The notes below the pieces were generated by a model, which saw only the letters and a program-made list of their open reading frames with translations, did no database searches and was not told where the DNA came from. The position numbers and the translations under genes are program-made. Below are positions 23,438-35,613 of a DNA stretch of 64,000 bases, in pieces. Positions within the stretch are counted from its first letter, which is position 1, and each line of letters opens with the position of its first letter. The stretch is from Trichocladium uniseriatum (taxonomy: Eukaryota > Ascomycota > Sordariomycetes > Sordariales > Chaetomiaceae): the NCBI GenBank assembly GCA_017139535.1, contig WOUO01000024.1, forward strand, positions 62,001 through 126,000. Reading direction: 5' to 3'.

Positions 23438-26400
23438 GCTCTGGTACAGCCGTCGTGTGTCCGGTCAAGTGCGGCGATGGTTCGACTGTTGAAGAGAGTG
23501 CGTGTACATGTAGCATGCGCTTTTCCGCGGTTTTTCACACTGCGTAACCGTGTCTGGTTGCCGGGGGGTGACTCTGGGGTCGCTCTGGGTTACTCGGGGC
23601 CACGCACCGAGGGTGCGGCTTGGGCTACTAGTAATGCGGGCCTGGAGGCTGGTGCTCGTGGGGCTTCCGAGGCCATCAACACGAATCCGCAATACGAACA
23701 CACAGTCCACCGCCGAGGGTTCCGCTCTGGCTCCGCGAACAGACAGGCATCAAAGGGTCCAGACCACAGTGCGTTGCTAGAGATGTGATGAATCAGGGGC
23801 AGCCAAGACTAAACACCACAAGGGAGGAAGAAGAAAAGGGGAGAAAGGTTCGTCAATTGACAGGTTTCTCCTTCGCTAATCAGAACAAAAAGGAAAACAT
23901 GCAATTCCTCGCCCCAATGGGTCCCCAATGAGGGGAGCGGGAGATCGGGCAGGGCCAAGGCATCTCGGCCTGCGTCCGGCTTCGTTCGTTCGTTCGTTCG
24001 TTTTCCATGAGCATGGGCCCAGGGCGTGTGTGTTGATGCAGAATGATGTTATCGGCCGGTTTTGGAGATTCGCTGTGGACTGCCATTGGCGCACGCCACT
24101 TATCGACCAGGGCCACTACTATCGGGACGACGCCAATCGGCCCTGTCGCTGGGCCCGAGTGGGGAAACGCTCCCGTTGTTGACGGTGTCTTCAACCAGAT
24201 GAGGCGTCGACGATCAACAGGGAGCATGGGAGCCCCGGAAACGTGTCTGTTGCGTGCATGCAATGGTGCCGGTTCTTCATGGCTCGCATGGATCCGTCAT
24301 CATTCCCCATTGAGCCCATGTGCCGCGGGAGAGTAAGGCGGGAGTCTCAGCCCCAGGCTTGGGCCTTTGATTTCCAGCTTCATGGGCTTTCCCGGCAGTG
24401 CCTGGTTCATCCCAAGCAAAAGGCAAGGCCCAGACCTGATCCTGGTCGTGGCCCCTGAGGCTCTGGAAATGGAAATGGCAGTACGTAAGCTGTGCCGATT
24501 GCTTGTGCATTGCTTTTCAGTTCTGTCCGAAGTAAATTGCACATACCGAGACTTGCACCGCCGAGTCAGAGTTGTGGAGTGGGAAATCCAAGTCGATGTT
24601 CGTTGTGCCTTTGGAAACTTCGAGCCAATGTCAGTCGAATTGGAAAGAACCTTGGAAAGGGTGAAGCAGACTGCCAAGAGTTCTTGGCCGTCAACAGGAG
24701 CAAGCCAAGGCCGGCCCGCCCGTGTTGTGGCGCGAGCTCTGTAATGTGGCTCACCTAGCTGTGGCGCACCAGTTAATTGGTTGCATTGGTTGCACGCCCG
24801 ACGCTGAAGGCTCCAGTGTTTCAGGTTGAGAGTCCGCATCCGGCATCTTCAAAGAGCATGGGCTGACCATCATGGGCACGACTTTCTTTCCTTGTCAGGA
24901 ATGCCAACAAAACACTCTGGCCTGTTTGAGATATTATATTCAGGAACGAGCTCGGAACAGCCACAGTCTCGCAGCCCGTGGTCTTCCTTCCCTGGAGTTG
25001 TTACTCCGGGCCGCACAGCCTGGCAATCCAGAGCGAGGCATGGCCCGACGAGTCCGGATAGACCAACAGGAGGCCAGCACAAAAGCGAGCGAACACCAAA
25101 TCCAGCTCGTGCTCATGGCGCAACTTGGAAACGATATCGGACTGCCGACCACTCTTTTTTCCAACATAGAGTTCTTGGCAGGACTTTGCCTGATTTCTCG
25201 AATGACTGGGCCCTCAAACCACAACCACAATCCCACCGACCTTGGAACTCCCTCGCACTGGGCCACCCCCAAACCTCACCAGCTCCAACAACGGAGAGTC
25301 GGACACGATGCTGCACTTGCTGTCCTTGCAGACCGCTCTTCAGTCAATGACTTCACTCGCTTGTGCACTTGCACGGTCACAAATGTTAATCCGTGTGCAA
25401 CAAGCCCCGCACGCTAGCTACCAATCTGTACTGGGCTGCCCCTTGTCTCTCGTGGTTGATGAAACAAGTCCCGTTTCATCGCCAATGCTGGTCCGCTACC
25501 CAACTCTGCTGGTCACTGCTGAATCCCGCCTTGTCAGACCCGAATTCGATAAGTGATGGTCACATTGGTCGCCTCTCTGGTTTTCCATGCTCCGAAATTG
25601 TTTGTCCTACGGGAAAAACATGCTCGTGTGATTCAGCTCGTTGGCTGACTGACCACCATGCTGGTGCCCTTCTGCCTGCTGGCCAAGTATTGATCTGATC
25701 TTGGGGGCGAGGAAAGTATGAAAGAGGCACAGGATTTTCTTTGTAATGTGCCGGTGTGCCCATTGAGACGCTGGTGTGGTTTGCAACAAAGAGCTGACGA
25801 TGCGCCGCGTATCTCCCGCTCTTTGGTCGACTTGGCCTTATTAATCTGTATTGTGAGTCGGCAAGAGGCCTAGAACCCTCATCCCGCACTCGCATGGCGC
25901 TGCTGTGCCCAATCTTCTCGGTAAAGCGGGCATCGACTTGGTAAGATGGAAAAGGCGTCCTAAGAGACGAGGGGTTGGCCAACCTCAAGATATCACCGAT
26001 AGAAGGATAATAAACAGCTTTTGGTGGTCAGCATTATCTATGGTGAAATGTTTGGTTGTCTTCGTGATGTGATAGAAACTTGCGAGAATATCAGCGCTGC
26101 CTGTTTGCCGACAAGCGCCAGGGTTGGACCGTGCTGGTTTCATATCAGGGGGCGACCCCAAGCGATTGGCGAGCCACCGCACCTTTTCCTTCCCGTAGTT
26201 CCCCTCCATCTGCCTGAATTAGCGCACCCCACCTCTGTCACCCTCCTCCTGATCCCTGGGCGCGTCAGCGACCGACAGCGCCGCCGGACCTTTTCCATTC
26301 ACAAACTTCAACCCCCCCCATTCCCACGTTGCATTTTGGATCCCAACTTGCCCAACACCCTCCGACGGCGCCGGCACTGTCACCTACCTATCTGTGTCTT

Positions 26401-26853
26401 TCGCCTTTCCTCTTCCGCATCTACTATTCCGCGACAGAAGAGAACTGGACAGCTATCTAGAGCTTGCATTGAATTTGGAGAAAAGGGCAAAAAGGCAAAA
26501 AGGGGGGTCCTTCTCCGCAGCTGACCCGCCAAGAAACGCTTCAACCCGCAGGCATCCGACCCGGACGGCATCCCACGGCATCCCGCTGCAGTCGCACAGC
26601 GCGTCGAACACAACTCGGCTACCCGTCCGTATTTCTTTCTTTGTCCAACAGACGGTGAGCGCTGGACACCGCCGGCTTGGACACAGTTACGGCAGCTCTC
26701 TCCGCAGCGCACCGAACTTGAAACGCATCTCTAGCGAGTGGTCGTCATTCGCCACGTACAGCTGCTTGTTCTTGAGCCGAGGCCGACCATCCCGCAGCTG
26801 TTCAACTGTCGATCCGTTTCCCATGCCACTGTCGCCTTGACCACTCAGTCGCC
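23438..26853. other. 3.4-kb gene-free divergent region upstream of the Ste11 gene
   Basis: I find no supportable gene. Frames such as 24826-25350 (+) lack recognisable domains and are probably chance. The right end (about 26200-26850) is pyrimidine-rich and probably forms a long leader for the MAPKKK gene. It contains several short upstream frames that end before the main ATG. A tetranucleotide TTCG repeat occurs at 23981-24000. Confidence 0.55.
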
Positions 26854-29646
26854 ATGGCAATGCTGGCGCCCAAGGCCTTTCCGGCCATGCTGGGTTCTCA
26901 GTCCTCCACCATGATGGCCCCTACACCCCAGACCGCATACCACCAGCCCACGAGACGGGCGCCCCCGACCCCGATGGCCGCCCAGGCCTACGCCAGCCCG
27001 ACAAAGCCCGAATTCGAGCACCTCGACGGCCTAGAATCTGTGAAGAACTGGGACGAGGACAAGGTGTGCGAGTATCTGAGGAGCATCAAGTGGGGCGAGT
27101 ACGAGAAGATATTCCGCGAGAACAACATCAATGGCGAGAATTTGCTGGAGTTGGATAAAGAATTGCTGCAAGAGATGGGCGTCGAGAGGGTGGGAGACCG
27201 TGTGCGCCTATTCCTGAGCATCAAGAAGCTACGAACAAAAGTATACGCCAACCAGGCCCGCAGACCAAGGGTAAGAGACGCCCCGGAAACTCTGCTGCGG
27301 GTTTTTATGCTGACGATCGAGTAGGAAGATGTGTTTGCTGGACTGGACGCACAATATGCGCCGTCATCATCCTCACCGCGGCCCTCGGGCGGCCGTGCCG
27401 TGCCCCCAACCCCGTCGAACAAGAGATATTCTCAACAATATAACCTCGCAACCGCTGTCCCGGTTGTCGACCACTCGAAACCATCATCAAGACCTACCTC
27501 CCCGCCACCGAGTGCCGATTTTAGGACAGCCCAGCAACGATATGTGCAACCCCAAGCATATCCCAGTCAGCCAACGCCTCCCTCGGCGAGGTTCCCCATG
27601 ACCTCGCCCGGGCAGCAGCCGCACTCGGGTCGGATGATGCACATGAGGAATCAGTCTAGCATGGACGGGTCTCTGATGGCTGCCCTGCCGCCGGGTCAGG
27701 ACGTGATTCGGGTCATTTCGACGGGAGGCGTAACCAAGGTTGTCAAGATTGCCGGTTGCAACACGTGTGAAGAGGTCATGCGCGTGACGCTGCGGAAATT
27801 CGCATTGAGGGAGGACCACGAGAGGAACTACTGCTTCTGGGTCCTCAACGGCGTGGATCCGGACCCGAACCAGTGCCGTCGCCTGGGCGATACGGAGCTG
27901 TGGAGGGTCATCAAGGACCACACGCGCCCGGAGCGGAACCGCCTGATCCTGAGGCGGGTGCCCGCCGGGGAACCGGGTGAGTCCGAACTCGAGAGGGCTG
28001 CGGGCATCGCCATGGAGGAAGCACAACAAAACCACAACCGCGCCATGGAGAGCATGGACAAGCGGAGCCAGATGAAGGCGCAAAAGGTTCTGGGTGAGAC
28101 CTGGGATACCATCCAGCCGCCGCCCCTTTCACCTGTCTCATACCAAGACCGGGAGAGGAACGTGTACAATGCCGCCAGAGACCTGGAGCGGCCAGCGCCG
28201 ATCGAGACAGCCCGTGCAGTGCCCCGCCGCAAGGGCGTATTACGGCAGTTTGGCGGGCTCAGGCCGCCGAGCGAACTGATCGCCTCGGATCTGACCAGCT
28301 ACTTCCCGGATCACTCCCGAGAGGCCATCGACAGGACGGCCCGCATGTCGATGAGGCGGTCACAGCGCCTCAGCAGGGTCAACCACCGGCTGAGCGTCGC
28401 CAGCACCCTGAGCTTTGCATCTAGTATACAAGATGCGCCGCCGATCCCGACCATCGCAGACAGCTGGCTAACCGCTTCCAACCAAATCGCCAAGATCCGT
28501 CCCCGTGAGATGGGGCAGTTCCCTCACGGATACCGAGACTCAGTCGCGTCTTCGATGCTCGACACGCTCCAGGAAGAGGAATCCGAAAACCGCAAATCCT
28601 ACGTCTCCTTTGCCGACAGTGGCTCGGATACGGCCGCGCTGAGCATCACGGATCCCGACGGCAACATTGTCCGGCACAGCTACTTTGACGGGAGCACCAC
28701 GGGCTCGGGCGGCTCCGGGTCGCTACAAGACGTCAACCAGGCCCTGGGTCAGGATGGCGAGGACGCCGACGAGGAGCTTCAGAGCTTCCTCGCAGGCGAG
28801 TCGTGGGACGACAGCAAGTGGATGAAGGGCGCGCTGATCGGGCAGGGCTCGTTCGGCAGCGTCTACCTCGCGCTGCACGCCGTCACGGGCGAGCTGCTAG
28901 CCGTGAAGCAGGTCGAGACGCCGTCCCCCGGCGCCAACAGCCAGAGTGACTCGCGCAAGAAGAGCATGATCGACGCGCTCAAGCGCGAGATCAGCCTGCT
29001 GCGGGACCTCCGACACGCCAACATTGTGCAGTACCTCGGGTGCGGCTCGTCGGCCGAATACCTCAACATTTTCCTCGAGTACGTCCCCGGCGGCTCGGTG
29101 CAGACCATGCTCAACTCGTACGGCGCGCTGCCGGAGCCGCTCGTGCGCAGCTTCGTCCGGCAGATCCTCAACGGTCTCTCGTACTTGCACAACCGCGACA
29201 TCATCCACCGCGACATCAAGGGCGCCAACATCTTGGTCGACAACAAGGGCACCATCAAGATCTCCGACTTTGGCATCTCCAAGAAGCTCGAGGCCACCAA
29301 CATCCTCAACGGCGCAAACAACAACAAGCACCGGCCGTCGCTGCAAGGGTCCGTCTTTTGGATGGCCCCCGAGGTGGTCAAGCAGACGTCGTACACGCGC
29401 AAGGCCGACATCTGGTCGCTGGGCTGCCTGGTCGTCGAGATGATGACGGGCACGCACCCGTTCCCGGATTGCACGCAGCTGCAGGCCATCTTCAAGATTG
29501 GCGGGTCGAAAGCCACGCCGACGATCCCGGAGCATGCCAGCGAGGAGGCCAAGCAGTTCTTGGCGCAGACGTTTGAGATTGATCATAATAAGCGGCCGAG
29601 CGCGGACGAGCTGATGGAGAGTCCTTTTTTGACGCCGCCGGCGTGA
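26854..29646 (+). CDS. ste11: MAP kinase kinase kinase Ste11/NRC-1
   Basis: Exons 26854-27270 and 27325-29646 give 912 residues. Order of domains: SAM domain at ~62-130 (WDEDKVCEYLRSIKWGEYEK ... MGVERVGDRVRLFLSIKKL), Ras-association/RBD-like domain at ~260-350 (VIRVISTGGVTKVVKIAGC), a Ser-rich regulatory region, then a protein kinase domain at ~643-908. The kinase has the Gly loop GQGSFGSVYLA, the VAIK-type lysine in LLAVKQVE, the catalytic loop HRDIKGANILV, DFG in ISDFGISKK, and the activation segment QGSVFWMAPEVV. This SAM-RA-kinase order is that of Ste11 and Neurospora NRC-1, which activates the MAPKK of the Fus3/Kss1-type pathway for mating, cell fusion and virulence-type development. It requires the adaptor Ste50. 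The start ATG is followed by MAMLAPKAFP. A long gene-free region precedes it. Confidence 0.95.
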
Positions 29647-30681
29647 TTTTTTAGAGTGCTGTTTTGGGTTTGGGTATTGAGATCAAGGTCCACGTTACAC
29701 CCCTCCTCCTCCTCCTCCCTCGTCTTCTTCTTCTTCTTCTTCCTTCTATCTGGGTTCTACATATTTGATCAGAGCGTTTCTCTTTTTTTACTTTTGGATA
29801 ACAAGCGAGCTGGTCTTTTTTGGGTGTCTGGTCTGTCTGTATACAGCGAAGAAACTCTCTACAGGGTTATGAAAGAGCCATGTTGGTATGTGTCATGATA
29901 ACTGGCGTGTCGGGTAATGCGCAAGCAAGGTAGCATGGGTGGAAATTTCATGAGTCAGATTGGTGCATTGAGAAATTGTGCGTGTCATTTGCCGTTGTTT
30001 GATTGTTCTTTGTTAGTGCTTTGTGAGTTGTGAGATGTGGGTGGGCGGTGTGAATCAGACAGGCTTCCTGCCCTTCTAGGTTCACGGGCATGTCATGCTA
30101 TGTCACATGCATGCGTGCCATGAGAGGGACTGACCTTGAACCGAATGAGCTGGGTGGTGTTTCTAATATCCAAGTCTTGTTTCAGTAGATTGCGAGGACC
30201 CTGGGTTTCTATTTATAGCAGCGTAGTGGTTTCTGTAGCGTAGGATCCTCGGTTGCAACTGCCCGAGTTTGGGCAGGATGGCAGACGGGACGAGGGGTCT
30301 GATGGTTCGTGTTTGAGGCCAATGGAACGTAACTAAGGAGTTATATAATTCAGGGGTTCATCTGTTATGATCCGTAATATACTCATGTTGAAGACCAACA
30401 ACGGGGTTGTTCAACGGTTATCACATGCTTCCAGGTCCTGGGCTTCCTGGACGGAAGTGAAGTAGAACAAATGTCGTCATTTTGTAGTAGCCAACCTGTA
30501 TTGGAAACTAGGGGAGAATTTGACGTTTTGTTTAGACAAGGAAGAAAAAGAATGAAACGGTGTTCACATCACCACCACTTATACAGCGAGTTGCCAAGAC
30601 CTTCCTAATCCGTCTCGACAGCCATCATATCGTTGCTACACCTTCCCCCGTCTCAAATTACCCATCCATACTCCGTTTCAC
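29647..30681. other. Convergent intergenic region with CTC/CTT microsatellites
   Basis: About 1 kb between the Ste11 stop (+) and the dehydrin-like stop (-). It holds a (CTC)n run at 29702-29718 and a (CTT)n run at 29722-29743 in the probable Ste11 3' UTR. No gene or RNA was recognised in the rest. Confidence 0.6.
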
Positions 30682-32144
30682 TTAGGTCGAAGTGCTGCTC
30701 TTGTGAAGCTTGGCCTTAATCTTTTCCTTCAGCCCAACCTTGCCCCCGCCTTCGCCACCAGCGCCGTGGTGACCACCGAGGTGTGTGCCATGGTGACCGG
30801 CATGGTGTTGCTCGCTAGCTCCAGCGCCGGCTGGGCCGGGCTTGTGCATGACGCCCTTTTCCTCGAGTAGGCCTACATTGTCAACCATCGTTAGCTCACC
30901 ATTTCACAATATATTAAAGGACGAAAGGAAAAGGATGAGAAAAAGAAAAACTCACGATCAGCCTCCCTCCCCGCCCCCGGCCTCGCAGCGTCAAAATCCC
31001 CGCCATCCGCATTCAACCCACTCGACTTCACATACTCCTCCCCACTCCCCTTACCCTCGGCCTCACCCTCGCCCAAACTCTTGGCACTATCCCTTCTTCT
31101 CTCACCACCTCCAATACCCCCACCTACATCACTAGTACCAGTACCAGCCCCCTCCTCCTCCCCCGGCAGCAGCGACGAGTGGCCCCCACCCACGGCGCCA
31201 GCATTCCCGCCGTGCTCGCGCGCAATCTCCTCGAGCGGGCGCGGGCCGGGGCCAGAGATTTTGACGGGCGCGTCGCGCGTCTGTTTGAGGTCGTCTTCGT
31301 CTTCGTCTGCCGTGGCGGTTGTGGAGGTGACGGTGCTGGGGGCTTGCTCGTCGTTTCCGGTGGTGGAGGCCGTGGAGCTGATTTCATCTGTGGTGCATGT
31401 TCCGGCGGTGGTGCCGGGGATGTGAGGTTTGGTGCCGGTGCGGAACTTGGTTCCTTCGTCTGCTGACGCGGGAGGGGGGCGGGTGTCGTTTTGGGCTTTG
31501 GTCGAGTCGTCGCGCATGGTGATGGCAGAGGGGGCTTCGGCGGCGGGGTTGCGGGTTTCTTTTGGTGTCGTTCCGGTTTCCCTTTCTTTGGATTGTTCGT
31601 GGGGGAGTAAGGGGTTGGTGTCGAGACCCGGCTTGGTTTGAGTTGGTACTGTCTCTGTCGCGGACGTGGGCATGCTTGGGATCACGGCTGGGGTCACGGT
31701 CGATGGTTCGTTTGTTTTGGCGGTGGGAAAGGCCGAGGACGTCTCGGTGCCGGAGCTATGGGCGGCCGTTCTGCCGGCGCCAAACCTCTCGGTGCCGGTC
31801 CTCTCAGTGTCGGTCCGCTCAGTGTCGGTCCGCTCAGTGTCGGTCCGCTCAGTGCCGGTACCAGTAACCTTTCTCTCGGCCGACGACATGGCAGCTTCGT
31901 TGGGTTCTACTCTCAAGGTCAGTGGCTGATTTGGGCCTCGTTCATAACGAGATACTCTACAATTCTTGTCAGTTCAGCTTCATGATTCCGAATTGTGTTC
32001 AAACTTACTACCAATGTTGCCGGCATCATATGGCTCGCCGGCACTCACATCGCCCATTTTGCCCGATACGGGCTCCTCATGGGACTTGGTCTCGCCCCAG
32101 ATGGCCTTGGAGGCTGCAGTCGTAAGATTGTTGATGGTGTCCAT
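30682..32144 (-). CDS. Dehydrin-like, intrinsically disordered stress protein
   Basis: Exons 32009-32144, 30956-31906 and 30682-30872 give 425 residues. The N-terminus (MDTINNLTTAASKAIWGE, then EEPVSGKMGDVSAGEPYDAG) and a later block (SGLNADGGDFDAARPGAGRE) look like a conserved fungal stress-protein pattern. The middle is Thr/Glu/Ala-rich and disordered, with tandem TERTD-type repeats near its start. The C-terminus is Gly/His-rich and ends in GLKEKIKAKLHKSS, which resembles the lysine-rich amphipathic K-segment of plant dehydrins. Such proteins are thought to protect membranes or proteins during drying or freezing. That function is inference. The three joints restore a single frame. A second in-frame ATG lies 21 bases upstream (32163-32165), and MDTINNL was preferred as the usual start. 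Confidence 0.75.
31783..31862. repeat. 15-bp tandem repeat encoding TERTD units
   Basis: Four to five near-identical copies of a 15-bp unit (coding-strand product T-E-R-T-D/G) occur in the second exon of the dehydrin-like gene. The unit length is a multiple of three, so copy-number change keeps the frame. Confidence 0.85.
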
Positions 32145-33034
32145 GACGGCGGGATGAGATGGCAATGGAGGCTTGAAGTTGTTTAATTTTCGATATATTC
32201 TAGAAACACATGTGGTTCGTAGATCTCATGTCTGTTACGGGAATCTGGTGAACGGTGGTCTTGGAAGGGGAACGGTGGCTTTATGTTCAACTCGTCGACC
32301 TCATCCCGTCGACATGCAGTTCAAAGAGGGCAAAAGTGACGTAGGAGGGCCCAGGCAGTCTAGCCCGACGGTGTACCAATACACTATCGCCTTTTTGGAA
32401 CCTAGTGCAATCCTTCGTAAGGCTAGTGATCATGGACCCTGTAAATCAGGTAGCGAACCATGCCATGAGCAGTTGAAGCGACTAAAGGGTCCCTCATCCA
32501 TCCCGTTGCAATTCATCTATCGAACTTGAATCGAGTACAGCATGACGACGTCCAGAAGAGCAATTCTTCATCAAGTAGAGTCAGCATGCTATTGACCTGC
32601 CAAAGTGAAATCCAAGACCCCAATCTGAAAGTACTGTACAGCAACTTGAGCGGCTGAACAATGGCCATGCGCAACGGAGAGGACAGCGCACGGCAAGAAT
32701 GACGTTGATGGAACCCTGCTCCCTGACGTCAAGAATGCATCTCACCAATGTGGGGATGCGCCACCACGGGACCCCAAAAGATTCGAACTTTGGCCAAGAC
32801 CTATGGCAGCGCCAGATTCGAAGCCGATCAGTGCTTGTGTTCCTTGGCTCAGCAGCCTCCGTTATTTCCGTCGCGGTTCTGGAAACAAAGTCCCTTGGAA
32901 GTCGGGAAGAACTTGCATCATCTTTACAGAAGGACAAATGAACAAAGTTCACCCCACTTTCAACCCAAGGAAACACAAGAAAAAAAGGGGCAAATCCCCC
33001 CACCACACAAATTATCAGAAAAAGCAAAAGAACA
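32145..33034. promoter_or_regulatory. Upstream region of the dehydrin-like gene with CRE sites
   Basis: About 890 bp without a gene. A perfect palindromic CRE, TGACGTCA, lies at 32724-32731 (580 bp before the ATG) and a CRE-like TGACGTAG at 32337-32344 (193 bp before). ATF/CREB factors under the stress MAPK act on such sites in fungi, which would suit a stress protein; this is inference. Confidence 0.45.
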
Positions 33035-33118
33035 GGTCGTGCCCGGAATCGAACCGGGGTTGCCGGAATGTTCTGAAGCAATCAGAATCCGGAGTGATAA
33101 CCGCTACACTACACAACC
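33035..33118 (-). tRNA. tRNA-Gln (anticodon CTG) with a 13-base intron
   Basis: On the minus strand the acceptor stem GGTTGTG pairs with CACGACC. A D-arm GTGTAGCGGTTATCAC follows, then anticodon stem CCGGA/TCCGG with loop TTCTGAT. The T-arm is CCCGGTTCGATTCCGGG. The anticodon CTG is at 33083-33085. An intron of 13 bases (about 33069-33081) follows the base 3' of the anticodon, and its TCAGAA can pair with TTCTGA across the anticodon, the usual pre-tRNA intron geometry. Pol III terminator T-runs start a few bases downstream (TGTTCTTTTGC). The mature sequence closely resembles yeast tRNA-Gln(CUG). Confidence 0.95.
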
Positions 33119-33627
33119 GTTGTTGAATGTCAACGCCGGATTTGTATTCTATGAGTATTCAGCGAAGGAAACAATCACAACTCGTCCGAACGCATCGCAT
33201 TGAAATCGCTGGACGTTGTAATGCATTTTCTGTACGAAAGATTATTGTCCGTCTTGAATCTGATCTTGTTTTGGGAAAATTGAATTTGATGCGATAATAC
33301 GCCAAACCTTCGGTTTGATGTATGGAAGGAACAGGGTTGTGGTGAGATCGGACTTGTGAGAAAAGTTTGGTTCTTTATGCCAACACACCGAGAAAGCAAC
33401 AGCCTTGAATTTGTGGTAAGTTCCGACGACGCTATGCGCGGGCGGGGAGAAAATCGCTGTAATGTTTGCTAAGGCATCTACGCTTCGGATCGATAATCGG
33501 AAAGGGACCACGGCAAATTCATGAGCATGACATGCGACATAGGCATACAAGAAGGAGTTGAGCAGTCTGAGCAGATCGCCCGAGGCCAATATATTCAACC
33601 ATAATAACCCTACATCCGCCACTACCC
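33119..33627. other. Intergenic region between tRNA-Gln and sas10
   Basis: 509 bp; it should contain the tRNA 5' flank and the Sas10 3' UTR. No other feature was recognised. Confidence 0.5.
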
Positions 33628-35613
33628 TCACAACTTGGTACTCTTGACCAGCCCCGTCTTGATACCCGACAACTCGCCCTGGTACCCGCCGCGGCCCTCG
33701 CCGCCCTTGTACACGGCCTTGACGCTGCGCAGCTTCTTCTGCTTGTCCTCGTACATCATGCGCTTTTTGACGCGCGGGTTGCGCACCTCCTTGCGCCGGT
33801 GCGGCGTCAGGCCCTTGTTCTTCTGGATCTGGTACGTGATCTGCCGCTTGCCGTCGGGCCCCGTCGTCGACTCCTCCACCACCCGCTCGCCCTTGCCCGC
33901 CTTGGCCAGCGCCTCGTACCGCGCCGCCTTGTCGCTGCGCTTCTTTTGTGCCGTCTGCGCCACCATATCGTAGTACTCGTCCTCACCCCCGCGCACCTCG
34001 CGCGCCACCGCCGCGTCCTCGCCGTCGCTGTCGTCCCCGCCCAGGTCCGCACCGAACTTGCTGCCCTTCTTGCCGCGCCGCTCCGCCTCGGCGTTCAGGC
34101 GCGCTTGCCGGTCTCTCTGTAAGGGGGGTTAGTGGACGGTCCTTTGTATGCGTGGTCAGAAGACAACTTACCAGACGCTCCCGGTACGGAATATCCATGT
34201 CGCCACCAGCGTCGCGGCCGGCACCAGCACGACGGTTGGCCTTTTGGACAATCTGCGAAGTATAAAACTTCAAGCTCTTCTTGCGGCGAGCCTTGTCCTC
34301 GGCTGTGCGGGCGTCGAGAGCCTCCTCCTCGCCAAAGTCGGATCGGTTGTCGTCCATGTCCGCTTCCGCCGACACAGCGCGTTCCGCAGCGGCCTTCTTG
34401 GTCTTCTTGGTGCTCTTGAGCAGTGTAGATAGGTCGGCCAGGGACTGTTCCACCGCCTGGGCCTTCCTGGCCTTCTCTGCCGCCTTCTTCTTGCTGGCCT
34501 GGATCTCGGCCTTGGAGAGCTTCTTTGTCTTCTGCTTCGTCGACGGCACCGCATCGAGCATCTCGAGATCTTCCTCCTCGGGCGGCGAGAGCATGCCCGT
34601 GTCAGACGTAGCCGAGCCGATCGACTTGAGCTGCTTAACCTTTGACCAAGCCTCGCGGCACTCCATCAGGGTCTCCATGACCTCGTGGTCTCGGAGTTCT
34701 GACGGGTTCAGAGTCCCCGGTGAACTGTCGCCATCCCGCGATGGAGACGCGAGGATGGCAAAGTAGCTCGCCAATGCGGCGACGTAGCACCCCAGAAGCC
34801 ACGACTTGACCACCTCGAGCGACTTGGCCGGTTTCCCCTCGGCCTCTTTTTGTAATGTCGAGACAAGAGGCTGCAGTTCCCTGAATTCGTCCACCAGATA
34901 GTCAAACTCGGGATACCGAGCCTGAAGCAGCTTGTACCTCTCCTCGGGCCCCATATCCTCTGTTACTTCAACCTCCTTTAGGACCTCGGTCACGACTTCC
35001 TCCTCCTCCCCGGCCTGTTCTTTCGGTGCTAGCCATTCGCTCTCGTCGAAGGCAAAGTCGGCCTCCTGCATCTTGGCCAGCTTCTTGGCCTGCAGCCGCC
35101 GCGCTTCTGCCTCTTCTTCCTGTAATGCACATCAGCCCTGCGGCGTCAAAAATCAAGTGCGCAGCAACCTACCAAGGCATCGGCCTCCGTCTCAATTTGA
35201 TCGGCATTGTAGTACTCCTTCTTTGACGCGCCCCACCAGCCCTCGTCGCCCTCTTCCTCATCCCCTCCCCTCTCTTCATCCTCGGAAAAATCATCGTCCT
35301 GCGCAGCCGCCTTCTTGCCGCCCTTTTTCCTCGACGCAGCCTTCTCTTCCTCCTCTTCTTCCTCCTCCTCGGACTCGTCCTCCTCAAAGATCTCCTCGTC
35401 CGACGCCTCTAGGAAGTCCTCCTCTTTCTTGAGGCGCTTGGAGCGCGGCTCATCGTCGTCGTCAAAGTCGATGCGGTCCTGGTTGGCCCAGTGCTCGTCC
35501 TCCGAATTGGCGACATCCTCGTACGTCTTGACCGTCAGGCGCGCATCCTTGGCGTCGACTTCGCGGGGCCCGCTGGGCTCGGCCTTGCGCGAGACTTTTC
35601 TCTTCTTGGCCAT
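33628..35613 (-). CDS. sas10: U3 snoRNP / SSU processome protein Sas10/Utp3
   Basis: Exons 35173-35613, 34172-35119 and 33628-34116 give 625 residues. The N-terminus is basic (MAKKRKVSRK), followed by long Asp/Glu tracts. A central Sas10/Utp3/C1D domain lies at ~215-320 (YKLLQARYPEFDYLVDEFRE ... VKSWLLGCYVAALASYFAIL). The C-terminal Sas10 domain is unmistakable (KRQITYQIQKNKGLTPHRRK, NPRVKKRMMYEDKQKKLRS). The protein acts in the nucleolus in early cleavage of 18S pre-rRNA; the yeast gene was first found through silencing effects. Coiled-coil Lys/Ala-rich stretches lie between the two domains. Both introns are phase 0. It is divergent from the APH-family gene with a 365-bp shared promoter interval. 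Confidence 0.93.

Noticed and set aside
24826..25417. Overlapping plus-strand frames of about 175-180 codons in the gene-free region
   Set aside because: Two long frames overlap each other with unrelated composition, no domain and no splice-joined partner, so they are more likely chance than genes.
32748..33203. 151-codon plus-strand frame over the tRNA locus
   Set aside because: Its most 'protein-like' part (PGIEPGLPE...) is the reverse of the tRNA-Gln T-arm, a common artefact.
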